DNA of 64,000 nt from Flavobacterium soli DSM 19725 (GCF_000422705.1 NZ_AUGO01000006.1:248001-312000); one strand, 5' to 3'. Positions 26,425 to 35,460 are shown, numbered from the stretch's first letter. A program made the numbers and translations. Notes: a model not told the origin generated them from the sequence alone.

Positions 26425-27775
26425 TTGTATTTGAATTGATTATGTTTGTCGATTTACTATTTTTGTTTAATATAAAAAAACCAATTAGTCCGCCAATTGT
26501 AGAGGCAATGAAAATTCCTAACTTAGCCTGCAATTCATATTCAGGATTATTGAAAGCAAGATTTGTCACAAAAAGAGACATGGTAAATCCGATTGCAGCT
26601 AAAAATCCCACGCCAAATAAATGCATATTGTTTAATCCCTGAGGCATATTGGCGATCTTAAATTTAATCATCGCGAGCGAAACTCCAAAAACACCAATTA
26701 CTTTTCCAGCAACGAGTCCAAAAACAACTCCAAGGGTTACATTGCTTGTTGTCTCAGCTAAAATATCATTCGAAAATGTCACTCCTGCATTTGCTAATGC
26801 GAAAATTGGCATTATAACAAAGCTTACGAGCGAATGCATCCCATGTTCCAGTCGTTGCAAAGGTGTCATGGCATCCTTAGTAGTGACTCTGATTTTCTCT
26901 AAAAGATGCAGCTGTTCTTCGGTTAACGTAGGTTTATTGGTTGTATCAGCATTTTTGAATTTTTCTAGATACTTCTTGATTTTATCGATAAATAAGATCT
27001 CATCTACTTTAGAATCAGCAGGAATTGTAAAGGCTACCAAAACAGCTGCAATCGTGGCATGAACACCCGATAGCAAGAACGGCAACCAAACACCAAAGAT
27101 GCCAACAATTGCATAAAAAATAGTATTACGAATACCGAAAGCCTTACTACAGTATAAGAAAACAACAAACCCAATTCCTGTGAACAACATAGGGAAATTA
27201 ATTTCTGCAGTATAGAAAAAGGCAATAACTAAAACCGCACCCAAATCATCCACAATAGCTAAAGCTGTCAAGAAAACTTTTAACGAAGTTGGAATTTTAT
27301 TTCCCAATAAATATAAAACGCCCAATGCAAAGGCAATATCAGTAGCCATTGGAATTCCCCAACCATGTGAAGATTCTGTTCCAGAATTAAAAATTCCATA
27401 AATTAAAGCCGGAAAAATCATTCCGCCAACAGCTGCTGCAATTGGCAACATCGCGTTTTTAGGATTCGACAGCTCACCTCCCACAATTTCACGCTTCAGT
27501 TCAAGTCCAACCACAAAAAAGAAGATAGCCATCAAACCGTCATTCACCCAATGGTGCAAGGTATAATTCAGATAGGTTGCTCCATCAAAAGTAAAACCAA
27601 TTTTGTGTTCCCAAATATGATGGTACCAATCAGAAAGTGAAGAATTGGCTAAAATAATGGCAACTAAGGCCGAAACAAACAATACAATTCCGCCTGTTGT
27701 TGATTTTTTTATAAAATTATTAACCGGATTGATAATCCATTTTTCTGCAGGAGTGGTCTTAATTTGGTCGTTCAT
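26417..27775 (-). CDS. nhaA: Na+/H+ antiporter NhaA
   Basis: Exports Na+ in exchange for protons; sodium tolerance and pH homeostasis in the inner membrane. 452 residues from ATG 27775, about twelve helices. Family signs: VNDGLMAIFFFVVGLELKRE, GWGIPMATDIAFALG (the D in ATDIAF) and ALAIVDDLGAVLVIAFFYT with the paired Asp of the ion site. The ATG at 27775 is preferred over an in-frame start 42 bp upstream because a -7 box lies at 27806-27799. An inserted hydrophilic loop (about residues 265-310) is longer than in E. coli NhaA, as is usual in Bacteroidota members. First gene of a three-gene operon. Confidence 0.95.
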   Translation of the reverse strand: MNDQIKTTPAEKWIINPVNNFIKKSTTGGIVLFVSALVAIILANSSLSDWYHHIWEHKIGFTFDGATYLNYTLHHWVNDGLMAIFFFVVGLELKREIVGGELSNPKNAMLPIAAAVGGMIFPALIYGIFNSGTESSHGWGIPMATDIAFALGVLYLLGNKIPTSLKVFLTALAIVDDLGAVLVIAFFYTAEINFPMLFTGIGFVVFLYCSKAFGIRNTIFYAIVGIFGVWLPFLLSGVHATIAAVLVAFTIPADSKVDEILFIDKIKKYLEKFKNADTTNKPTLTEEQLHLLEKIRVTTKDAMTPLQRLEHGMHSLVSFVIMPIFALANAGVTFSNDILAETTSNVTLGVVFGLVAGKVIGVFGVSLAMIKFKIANMPQGLNNMHLFGVGFLAAIGFTMSLFVTNLAFNNPEYELQAKLGIFIASTIGGLIGFFILNKNSKSTNIINSNTNA

Positions 27776-27798
27776 TCTGTTTTTTTTCTTGTGGGTTA

Positions 27799-27806
27799 CA
27801 AAATTA
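27799..27806 (-). promoter_or_regulatory. -7 box upstream of nhaA
   Basis: Minus-strand TAATTTTG, perfect TAnnTTTG, 23 bp before the ATG at 27775. No clear -33 TTG. Confidence 0.45.
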
Positions 27807-27861
27807 AGTATTATCATTGATTTTAATAGTACGAAAGTGTTAATGATTTTAATAAAATGAA

Positions 27862-28374
27862 ATGAGCAAACGCGATTTAAAAAAATATTTAGCTTCTTTA
27901 GATAAGCAACAAGTTGAGGAACAGCTTTTAGAGCTTTATGATAAATTCAGCGAAGTAAAAGTTTTCTATGACTTTGTTTTTAATCCAAAAGAAGAAAAAC
28001 TCATCCAGGAAGCGAAGATTAAAATTTCAAACGAATATTTCCCTACCAAAAGTAAGCGTCCAAAACTCAGACGTTCCGTGGCACAAAAAATCATCAAGCA
28101 TTTTCTGGTTTTGGGGGTTGATGCGTTTGCTGTCGCAGATATCATGCTCTATACCATCGAAGTAGCGATGAAATACTCTGCAAAGCGCGAAGTTCGATTC
28201 GCTTCTTTTTTCAAAAGCATCCAAAAATCATATGAACAAGTCTTGCACTATACGATTGCAAACGGAATTGTAACCGACTATAAAAAACGAATTTTAGATA
28301 TCTACTATGAAGCCGAACGTCAAAAATGGGAAAACGTTTATGAACTCGAAATGATTAAGGATCAAATTGACTAA
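27862..28374 (+). CDS. DUF6155-like cytoplasmic protein
   Basis: Soluble, mostly helical, basic protein of 170 residues. The start MSKRDLKKYLASLDKQQVEEQLLELYDKF and the region SNEYFPTKSKRPKLRRSVAQK are what I recall of the DUF6155 family, conserved in Bacteroidota and some Firmicutes, with no known function. The basic cluster around KSKRPKLRR could bind nucleic acid; that is a guess. It is divergent from nhaA and precedes a helicase gene by 75 bp with its own -7 box. Confidence 0.65.
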   Translation: MSKRDLKKYLASLDKQQVEEQLLELYDKFSEVKVFYDFVFNPKEEKLIQEAKIKISNEYFPTKSKRPKLRRSVAQKIIKHFLVLGVDAFAVADIMLYTIEVAMKYSAKREVRFASFFKSIQKSYEQVLHYTIANGIVTDYKKRILDIYYEAERQKWENVYELEMIKDQID

Positions 28375-28421
28375 ATTCTTAAAATTAACTTTTAAATAGC
28401 CGGATAACTCTTTTTTAGGTG

Positions 28422-28429
28422 TATTTTTG
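28422..28429 (+). promoter_or_regulatory. -7 box upstream of the DEAD/DEAH helicase gene
   Basis: TATTTTTG, perfect TAnnTTTG, 20 bp before the ATG at 28450. No TTG at the proper upstream distance. Confidence 0.4.
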
Positions 28430-28449
28430 CAAAAATCCCAAAAAAGATA

Positions 28450-29985
28450 ATGCTTTACAAAGACGTAGAAATTGAAATAGAAGATAGAAAAGAACTGTAT
28501 GCTTATCAAAAAGGAGACATTGATGCCATTTTTGAACGGATGGCTAATACCCCTCCAAATTATCATTTGTTGTACCAATTGCCAACTGGTGGAGGAAAAA
28601 CGGTAATTTTCTCGGAAATTGTTCGTCGTTATTTAGCCGAACACAATAAAAAAGTCGTGGTTTTAACCCATAGAATCGAGCTTTGCAAGCAAACTTCCAA
28701 AATGCTCAAAGGTTTTGGGGTCAAAAATAAAATCATCAACAGTAAAATCAAAAAATTGGAGGATCAGGAAGATTATTCCTGTTTTGTTGCAATGGTCGAA
28801 ACCTTAAAGAATCGACTCAATGATGAACTTCTTGAAATCGAAAATGTAGGCTTGGTGATTATCGATGAAGCCCATTACAATTCTTTCCGAAAACTATTTG
28901 GTTCTTTCAAAAATTCTTTCATTCTGGGTGTGACAGCAACTCCGTTGAGTTCAAACATCAAGATGCCGATGAACGAAAACTACGATGAATTAATCGTTGG
29001 TGACACCATTTCTTCTTTAATCGACAGCGGATTTTTGGCGAAAGCTATAACCTATAGCTATGATGTGGGATTGACTTCGCTTAAAGTTGGAATAAATGGC
29101 GATTATACCGTGAAATCTTCCGATGATTTATATTCGAATATGGTCATGCAGGAAAAACTCCTTCACGCCTATACCGAGAAATCATTGGGAAAAAAGACCC
29201 TGATTTTCAATAACGGAATCAATACTTCCTTATATGTTTATGAAACTTTCAAGGAAGCGGGTTATGACATTCGACACCTCGACAATACCAATAATCCCGA
29301 AGAGCGAAAGGAAATTCTAAGCTGGTTCAAGAAAACGCCCGATGCCATTTTGACTTCCGTTGGGATTCTCACCACCGGTTTTGATGAACCAACTGTTGAA
29401 ACCATTATTTTGAATCGTGCCACAAAATCTCTGACTTTATATTTCCAAATGATTGGTCGTGGTTCTCGAAAATTGGAAAACAAAGATACTTTTTCCGTAA
29501 TCGATTTGGGTAATAATGCAGCACGTTTCGGACTTTGGAGCGAACCTGTCAACTGGCAACACATCTTCAAATCGCCCGAGTTTTATCTCGAAAATCTTCG
29601 TGCCGATGCCGAAATCGAGCAACATTTTAAATTCCAGATGTCGCCTGAATTAAGAGCTAAATTTGCCAAAACAGAAGTCGTAACTTTCGATGTTGATGAA
29701 GAACATAGAATCGCCATTTCGCTCAATCTTCGTTCAAAAGTCGTACTCGACAAATCCATCGAGCAACACGCCATGATGTGTGTCGACAATACAGAAACCC
29801 TTAACGAAGCTAAACAACTGTCTAAAGAACTAAATGACGATATCGAATGCAGAATTCGCCGTTATTCCAACTGTTTGAGCCATTGTAGCAAAAATTACCG
29901 AGAATGGTTGGTCGAAGATTACAAGCTCAAGCTTACACTGATGATCGGAAAAAAATACCGTGAAAAAATCTTTAACGAGGATTAA
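28450..29985 (+). CDS. DEAD/DEAH-box superfamily 2 helicase
   Basis: ATP-dependent helicase of 511 residues with the two RecA-like domains only. Seen: Walker A LPTGGGKTVIF (K50), motif Ia VVLTHRIELCKQ, DEAH box VIIDEAHYN, motif III GVTATPL, helicase C-domain with VGILTTGFDEPTVETIILNRAT and motif VI QMIGRGSR. This is the SSL2/RadD-like group. The C-terminal ~90 residues contain five Cys (CVDNTETL, CRIRRYSNCLSHCSKNY) that could form a metal site; RadD also ends in a zinc-finger-like region, which makes a DNA-repair role attractive but unproven. Monocistronic. Confidence 0.88.
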   Translation: MLYKDVEIEIEDRKELYAYQKGDIDAIFERMANTPPNYHLLYQLPTGGGKTVIFSEIVRRYLAEHNKKVVVLTHRIELCKQTSKMLKGFGVKNKIINSKIKKLEDQEDYSCFVAMVETLKNRLNDELLEIENVGLVIIDEAHYNSFRKLFGSFKNSFILGVTATPLSSNIKMPMNENYDELIVGDTISSLIDSGFLAKAITYSYDVGLTSLKVGINGDYTVKSSDDLYSNMVMQEKLLHAYTEKSLGKKTLIFNNGINTSLYVYETFKEAGYDIRHLDNTNNPEERKEILSWFKKTPDAILTSVGILTTGFDEPTVETIILNRATKSLTLYFQMIGRGSRKLENKDTFSVIDLGNNAARFGLWSEPVNWQHIFKSPEFYLENLRADAEIEQHFKFQMSPELRAKFAKTEVVTFDVDEEHRIAISLNLRSKVVLDKSIEQHAMMCVDNTETLNEAKQLSKELNDDIECRIRRYSNCLSHCSKNYREWLVEDYKLKLTLMIGKKYREKIFNED

Positions 29986-30025
29986 TTTTCTTTTAGTTGA
30001 AGCAAAACAGTAGGCCTTTTTTAAA

Positions 30026-30124
30026 CCATGTTCCTGCTGGAGCCACTCGCTTTGCAACAGCTCTTACGGCAGTTGCAAGAGCTCAAATCCCGAAGCTTCG
30101 GGAGCACCATCAGGGCTAGAACAA
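30026..30124 (-). repeat. Dispersed intergenic repeat, copy B, with a perfect 16-bp palindrome
   Basis: Reverse-complement copy of the block at 20956-21044. At the place where copy A has CATTG, copy B carries TCCCGAAGCTTCGGGA (30088-30103), a perfect palindrome able to form a hairpin or be a target of a dimeric protein. Outside that site the copies differ at only a few positions. Copy B ends at the CATGG boundary (30026) and lacks the extra GATAAAGCCCGAGCC tail of copy A. It lies between the DEAD/DEAH helicase and uvrD genes. Confidence 0.8.
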
Positions 30125-30218
30125 TAACTTTAGGCTTCTATTAAACTTTGACACCTTTGTGTGAAAAAAGCGACTTCAAAAATTTCTTCTTTAAGCCAAA
30201 TAAATATCCATTTCCCAT

Positions 30219-30249
30219 TTGCAATAACGCTACAGTAGTCTTAATTTTG
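30219..30249 (+). promoter_or_regulatory. Promoter of uvrD/pcrA
   Basis: TTG (30219-30221), 20 bp, TAATTTTG (30242-30249); both elements perfect. The ATG at 30267 follows by 17 bp, giving a short leader. Confidence 0.65.
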
Positions 30250-30266
30250 AAAAAATTAAAATCATA

Positions 30267-32597
30267 ATGCAAAAATACATTAGCCAGCTGAATGATGCAC
30301 AACAGGAACCCGTTCTCCACAAGGACGGACCAATGATTATTATCGCTGGTGCAGGTTCTGGGAAAACGAGGGTGTTGACCATCAGGATTGCCTATTTGAT
30401 GAGTTTGGGTGTAGATGCTTTCAATATTTTGGCATTAACCTTTACCAACAAGGCTGCTCGGGAAATGAAGAAACGTATCTCGGATATCGTTGGTTCATCG
30501 GAAGCAAAAAACCTTTGGATGGGAACCTTTCACTCCGTTTTTGCTCGAATTCTTCGCTCGGAAGCTGACAAATTGGGTTATCCTTCCAACTTTACGATTT
30601 ACGACACACAAGACAGTGTCCGTTTGATTTCGGCTATTATCAAGGAAATGCAACTTGACCGTGACATTTATAAGCCAAAACAGGTTTTAGGAAGAATTTC
30701 TTCTTATAAAAACAGCCTCATCACGGTGAAAGCCTACTTCAATAATCCAGAATTACAGGAAGCCGATGCGATGTCAAAAAAACCACGTATTGGTGAAATC
30801 TATCAACAATATGTAGAACGTTGCTTCAAATCTGGAGCAATGGATTTTGATGATTTGCTATTGAAAACCAATGAATTATTAAATAGATTTCCCGATGTTT
30901 TGGCCAAATACCAAGACCGTTTCCGCTATATTTTGGTCGATGAGTACCAAGATACGAACCATTCTCAGTATTTGATTGTTAGGGCTTTATCGGACAGGTT
31001 CCAAAATATTTGCGTTGTTGGAGATGATGCTCAAAGTATTTATGCCTTTCGAGGTGCAAACATCAACAACATCTTGAATTTCCAAAAAGATTATGAAGGG
31101 GTAAAAACCTATCGTTTGGAACAAAATTACCGTTCTACAAAAAATATTGTAGAAGCGGCAAATTCCATTATCGACAAGAACAAAACTAAGCTTGACAAGG
31201 TGGTTTGGACAGCCAATGATTTCGGACCGAAAGTAAAAGTGCACCGAAGCATGACCGATGGGGAAGAAGGCCGTTTTGTGGCTTCTACCATTTGGGAACA
31301 AAAAATGCAAAATCAACTCACGAACGGACAATTTGCGATTTTATATAGAACAAATGCACAATCCAGAGCGATGGAGGATGCCTTGCGTAAACGCGATATT
31401 CCGTATCGAATTTATGGAGGATTGTCTTTTTATCAAAGGAAAGAAATCAAGGACGTACTGTGTTATTTGCGATTGGTCATCAATCCGAAAGATGAGGAAG
31501 CGTTGATTCGGGTCATCAATTATCCCGCTCGTGGAATTGGCGATACAACGGTAGAAAAATTGACGATTGCTGCAAACCATTATAAACGTTCGATTTTTGA
31601 AATAATGCAGAACATCGACCGAATCGATTTGAAATTGAATTCCGGAACCAAAGCAAAATTGCAGGATTTTGTCACCATGATTCAGAGTTTTCAAGTAATA
31701 AATGAAAATCAGGATGCTTTTTATTTGGCTGACCACGTGACCAAGAAAACCGGATTGATTCAGGAATTAAAGAAAGATGCAACGCCAGAAGGAATTGCAA
31801 AAATTGAAAACATCGAGGAGCTTCTAAACGGTATAAAGGATTTTATCGAAGGCCAAAGAGAAATTGATGGAGCAAGAGGAGCCTTATCGGAATTTATGGA
31901 AGATGTGGCTTTGGCGACTGACTTGGATAAAGATACGGGCGACGACGACCGTGTAGCCTTGATGACGATTCACTTGGCAAAAGGTCTTGAGTTTCCGTAT
32001 GTTTTTGTAGTTGGGATGGAAGAAGATTTGTTTCCGAGTGCCATGTCCATGAGTACGAGAAGTGAATTGGAGGAAGAACGCCGTTTATTTTATGTGGCCT
32101 TAACTAGAGCTGAACATCAAGCTTATTTGACCTATGCTCAATCGCGTTACCGATGGGGAAAACTGACGGATAGTGAACCTTCGCGTTTTATCAACGAAAT
32201 TGAAAGTGAGTATTTGGAATATTTATCTCCCGAGGAAACCAATTACCGCTACAAGCCAATGATTGACAGCGATATTTTTGGTGATGTCGATAAATCGAAA
32301 TTGCGACAGATGAAACCCGTTAGCGGTACTCCGCCAAAATACATCACGAATAACGAACCTAAATCTGATTTGAATATCAGGAAATTAAAACCTGTTTCCA
32401 GTCCAACAAAAACGGGAGCCAACCTATTTGATAGTGGTTTAACTATTGGGAATATTGTGATGCACGAGCGTTTTGGAAAAGGAGAAGTAGTGAATATCGA
32501 AGGAGCTGGAGCTGATAAAAAAGCAGAAATTAAATTTGAAATTGGCGGGATTAAGAAATTGCTATTGCGTTTTGCGAAGTTGGATGTGATTGGGTAA
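30267..32597 (+). CDS. UvrD/PcrA-type superfamily 1 DNA helicase
   Basis: 3'-5' helicase of nucleotide excision repair and replication-conflict resolution, 776 residues. Motifs in order: Q motif LNDAQQEPV, Walker A AGAGSGKTRVL (K33), Ia LTFTNKAAREMKKR, motif II VDEYQDTN, III VGDDAQSIYAFRGA, IV EQNYRSTKNIV, V LMTIHLAKGLEFPYVFV and VI RRLFYVALTRA. The C-terminal ~60 residues (IGNIVMHERFGKGEVVNIEG) are the Tudor-like domain that in PcrA binds RNA polymerase. Own promoter. Whether to call it uvrD or pcrA cannot be decided from sequence alone. Confidence 0.95.
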   Translation: MQKYISQLNDAQQEPVLHKDGPMIIIAGAGSGKTRVLTIRIAYLMSLGVDAFNILALTFTNKAAREMKKRISDIVGSSEAKNLWMGTFHSVFARILRSEADKLGYPSNFTIYDTQDSVRLISAIIKEMQLDRDIYKPKQVLGRISSYKNSLITVKAYFNNPELQEADAMSKKPRIGEIYQQYVERCFKSGAMDFDDLLLKTNELLNRFPDVLAKYQDRFRYILVDEYQDTNHSQYLIVRALSDRFQNICVVGDDAQSIYAFRGANINNILNFQKDYEGVKTYRLEQNYRSTKNIVEAANSIIDKNKTKLDKVVWTANDFGPKVKVHRSMTDGEEGRFVASTIWEQKMQNQLTNGQFAILYRTNAQSRAMEDALRKRDIPYRIYGGLSFYQRKEIKDVLCYLRLVINPKDEEALIRVINYPARGIGDTTVEKLTIAANHYKRSIFEIMQNIDRIDLKLNSGTKAKLQDFVTMIQSFQVINENQDAFYLADHVTKKTGLIQELKKDATPEGIAKIENIEELLNGIKDFIEGQREIDGARGALSEFMEDVALATDLDKDTGDDDRVALMTIHLAKGLEFPYVFVVGMEEDLFPSAMSMSTRSELEEERRLFYVALTRAEHQAYLTYAQSRYRWGKLTDSEPSRFINEIESEYLEYLSPEETNYRYKPMIDSDIFGDVDKSKLRQMKPVSGTPPKYITNNEPKSDLNIRKLKPVSSPTKTGANLFDSGLTIGNIVMHERFGKGEVVNIEGAGADKKAEIKFEIGGIKKLLLRFAKLDVIG

Positions 32598-32633
32598 TAT
32601 TTGAGGCTTTAATTGATATGGTAAACTTTCTCA

Positions 32634-32677
32634 CTTTGTGACTTTACGTTGTAAAAATGGCTCTCAAAGACGCAAAG
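32634..32677. terminator. Intergenic hairpin, probable bidirectional terminator
   Basis: CTTTGTG...CGCAAAG stem (7 bp with a wobble) continued after one mismatch by CTTT/AAAG, loop about 20 nt. The sequence CTTTGTGACTTTACG...CTCAAAGACGCAAAG is a recurring flavobacterial intergenic motif in my memory. It lies between convergent uvrD (+) and the LytTR regulator gene (-). Confidence 0.5.
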
Positions 32678-32687
32678 AAAAATAATA

Positions 32688-33380
32688 CTAGTCTCTATTC
32701 CCAATCCACCTTTTAACCTCACCTTTATAAGTCTCTCCAATAGGAGTGGATCCTAATTCGTGGTAAATCAAGTTCCCGTCAATGGATTTTATTTTATCGA
32801 GTTGGATGATATACGATTTATGGATTCGCATAAAATCCTTTGAAGGAAGTTTGTTGATGAAATCTTTCAAATTATCCAAAACAATCAGGCGTTCATTTTG
32901 CAGATGGATTCGGATGTAATCGCTTAATCCTTCTATAAAAATAATGTCCTTTGGATTGATCTTGACTTGCTTTCCATCGACTTTTACAAATAAATAATTG
33001 GAAGTTTCTTTTGCTTCTAAAGTGACAAAATCGGTAAATTTAGTCACCGCTTTATGGAATTTATCAAACGTAATGGGTTTCAACAAATAATCTACAACTC
33101 GGTAATCATAGCTTTCCAAAGCATAATTTGCATAAGCGGTCGTGACAATAAAATAATTATCCTTGTTGAACATCTGCATCAACTGGATGCCAGACAATTC
33201 GGGCATTTGAATATCAATAAAAATCAAATCAACGGTTTGTTTCTGAAGCAATTCAATGACTTCAAAAACATCAGTTGTCGCTAAAACTACTTCCAATTGC
33301 AGTAGTTTATTGGCATAATTTTTTAAAAGTTCGACAGCCAAAGGTTCATCGTCAAGGATGATGCATTTTATTTTTTTCAT
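32688..33380 (-). CDS. LytTR-family response regulator
   Basis: Response regulator of 230 residues: receiver domain (DDE at 10-12, phosphoacceptor D56 in LIFIDIQMPELSG, KP in YLLKPITFDKF) followed by a C-terminal LytTR DNA-binding domain (about 130-228; KINPKDIIFIEGLSDYIRIH and FMRIHKSYIIQLDKI are the hallmark strands). It directly follows a LytS/YehU-type kinase gene on the same strand (77-bp gap) and is surely its partner. LytTR domains bind pairs of short direct repeats; the target genes cannot be read off here. Confidence 0.95.
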   Translation of the reverse strand: MKKIKCIILDDEPLAVELLKNYANKLLQLEVVLATTDVFEVIELLQKQTVDLIFIDIQMPELSGIQLMQMFNKDNYFIVTTAYANYALESYDYRVVDYLLKPITFDKFHKAVTKFTDFVTLEAKETSNYLFVKVDGKQVKINPKDIIFIEGLSDYIRIHLQNERLIVLDNLKDFINKLPSKDFMRIHKSYIIQLDKIKSIDGNLIYHELGSTPIGETYKGEVKRWIGNRD

Positions 33381-33394
33381 TGCTTAATATTTTG

Positions 33395-33468
33395 CCACAG
33401 ATTTACAGAAATTAAAAATTTAGAATTAAATATCTGAGGGAATCCGTTTTAATCCATTTAATCTGTGG
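33395..33468. repeat. Inverted repeat between kinase and regulator genes
   Basis: CCACAGATT (33395-33403) and AATCTGTGG (33460-33468), perfect 9-bp arms 56 bp apart; the right arm lies in the last codons of the kinase gene. The same CACAGATT core forms the stem of the hairpin at 36159-36204, so both belong to one family of flavobacterial intergenic repeats. It may form an attenuating stem-loop between the two genes. Confidence 0.5.
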
Positions 33469-34495
33469 TTAAATTAATTTCCAAAAGGCTTTTAAAATTT
33501 ACTCCATCATTCATAACATCAAACCGATATTTATTCGAAAAATAATGGTCCAATCGTTTTCTCAAATTCGATACGCCAATTCCTGAATGTGCATCTTTCA
33601 ATTTGTTGTTTATCTTATTTTCAACATCAATGATGAGTTTTTTTTCATCTGATTTAATAGAGAAAACAACTGGATTTTCTTCTTCATCCAAAATCCCGTG
33701 CTTGATGCAATTTTCGATAAAAGGCAAAAGCAAATAGGGTGGAAGCATCTGATTTTTATTTTCTATTTCAGTCAAAAACCGAATGTGAATTTCCTTGGTA
33801 TTGCGAATCCGTTCCAAATCGATAAAACTTTCGATGTATTTGATTTCGCTTCCAATGGGAATTAGTTCTTTTTGGGTTTCATAAGTTGTAAAACGCATAA
33901 TCTCGCTCAATTTTTCAATTGCTGGCAAGGCTTTTTCGGATTTAAGGAAAACCATCGAATAGATATTATTCAACGTATTAAAAATAAAATGCGGATTGAT
34001 TTGCGACTTTAAAAACTGAATCTCTGCGAATTTCTTTTCTTCATTTAAAACAACTTCCTTCTGGAGCGTTCTAATAAAATTTATTACAATCCAAATTATC
34101 GTACTTGCAAAAATCGGTGCCGAAGCCCAATGTAGATTGTCAAAAATATAATATTGGAGAGTGGTTCCTTCAAAATAATTTCCGGTTCCGAACAAATGCA
34201 AAAACAAAACTTCTTCGAGCAGATAACGGAACGTGATGAAATAGGCAAAGATTAAAAAGAAGCCAATCAAAAATTTACTCAACATCTTAACATCAAAAAA
34301 CCTTTTCATGATATAAAGATAATTGAGGTAGAATGTCGAAATGCTGATAAATAAATTACTTATGCTAAAAAGCGTTACTTCAAAACCAAAAACAAGCTCT
34401 TTTTCGGGCTGGAGTTTTATGATAGAACTGACTAGAATAACCAGCCAATAGAGCAGATGTATGATGATTTCTTTTTGTCTAGAAAATAGCTTCAT
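33458..34495 (-). CDS. LytS/YehU-type sensor histidine kinase
   Basis: Inner-membrane sensor kinase of 345 residues. Four membrane helices in the first ~145 residues without a large periplasmic loop, a short linker, then the His_kinase domain with H169 in LKSQINPHFIFNTLNNIY, and an HATPase with LPPYLLLPFIENCIKHG (N-box) and GIGVSNLRKRLDHYF (G-box). This architecture is the standard Bacteroidota partner of LytTR regulators, one of which is encoded next. Signal unknown. Confidence 0.94.
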   Translation of the reverse strand: MKLFSRQKEIIIHLLYWLVILVSSIIKLQPEKELVFGFEVTLFSISNLFISISTFYLNYLYIMKRFFDVKMLSKFLIGFFLIFAYFITFRYLLEEVLFLHLFGTGNYFEGTTLQYYIFDNLHWASAPIFASTIIWIVINFIRTLQKEVVLNEEKKFAEIQFLKSQINPHFIFNTLNNIYSMVFLKSEKALPAIEKLSEIMRFTTYETQKELIPIGSEIKYIESFIDLERIRNTKEIHIRFLTEIENKNQMLPPYLLLPFIENCIKHGILDEEENPVVFSIKSDEKKLIIDVENKINNKLKDAHSGIGVSNLRKRLDHYFSNKYRFDVMNDGVNFKSLLEINLTTD

Positions 34496-34644
34496 GAGGA
34501 ATTTTTCATTTTTGGTAAAGGTACGAGTGCATTTTTGAAACCAAAAAAGTGTTGACCGATAATTATGGGGTGTTCATCGAAAAGATTCGATTTAAAATGA
34601 AGAAAGAGTGGATTTTTGTCATCAAATCTTAAAACACTTAAACC

Positions 34645-35460
34645 ATGAACAAGTTATTTTTATTCCTTCAATTGTTGATTATTTCACAACTTCAGGCTCA
34701 GCAAAAACCGATTTTTCAAGACAAGTTCCCAGATGCCGTTCCGGTTTTGAATTTCGGAACCTTCCACATGGGTTTTACTTCTGATGCTACCTCAGTCGAT
34801 TTCGATGAACACAATAAGAAGAATCAGGAAGACGTACATAAGGTTGCTAAAATGTTGGCTGAATTTAAGCCCACCGTTATAATTGTAGAAGATATTCCAG
34901 AAAACAATCATTTGATTCAAAAAGCCTATCAGGACTACCTCAACAATCCAGAAATGAAGTTTAAACATCCTTCTGAAATAGAACTTTTGGCTTTTGAAAT
35001 TGGAAGATTAAGCAAGACTACTCGTATTTATGGAATTGATCATCAGATGAGCTACAATTATATGATTCCGAATTCTGTTAAGGAAAAAGTGAATGATAAT
35101 ACGTATGAACGCTATTTTGAACTTATCGAAAAAGAGGAAGTTAGGCTGAATTATGACAATCTTTCGTTATTGGATAAATTAAAGGTTGACAATCATCCTC
35201 AATATTTGGATTTTCTGTTGAATGTAAATGCCGATATCCTGACATACGTTTCTACAAAAGGAAATTTTGAAGGAGCTGATGAAGCGGCAAAATATTACCA
35301 TAGAAATATCAGAATGTTTTCCAACCTCAACCAAATTGAATTAAAAGCCGATGACCGTGTTTTCATCTTGATGGGAGCCAGCCACACAGCTTTTTTCAAT
35401 GATTTTATGAAAAGAAGTCCACGATATAAGTTAGTTGATCCTTTTTTGTATTTGAAATAA
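34645..35460 (+). CDS. DUF5694-like exported protein
   Basis: Protein of 271 residues with a signal peptide (KLFLFLQLLIISQLQAQ). Conserved-looking blocks: VPVLNFGTFHMGFTSD near the mature N terminus, PTVIIVEDIPENN, HPSEIELLAFEIGRL and near the C terminus DRVFILMGASHTAFFNDFM. The pairing of GTFHMG, VIVE and a late MGASH motif is similar to the TraB/TIKI/EreA-like fold of putative metal-dependent hydrolases, with His and Glu as candidate metal ligands; this similarity is from memory and unproven. Preceded by a divergent kinase gene and followed 63 bp later by a YciO-like gene. Confidence 0.65.
   Translation: MNKLFLFLQLLIISQLQAQQKPIFQDKFPDAVPVLNFGTFHMGFTSDATSVDFDEHNKKNQEDVHKVAKMLAEFKPTVIIVEDIPENNHLIQKAYQDYLNNPEMKFKHPSEIELLAFEIGRLSKTTRIYGIDHQMSYNYMIPNSVKEKVNDNTYERYFELIEKEEVRLNYDNLSLLDKLKVDNHPQYLDFLLNVNADILTYVSTKGNFEGADEAAKYYHRNIRMFSNLNQIELKADDRVFILMGASHTAFFNDFMKRSPRYKLVDPFLYLK

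Noticed and set aside
26649..27062. 137-residue plus-strand open frame
   Set aside because: Antisense to nhaA; no independent promoter or conserved motif.
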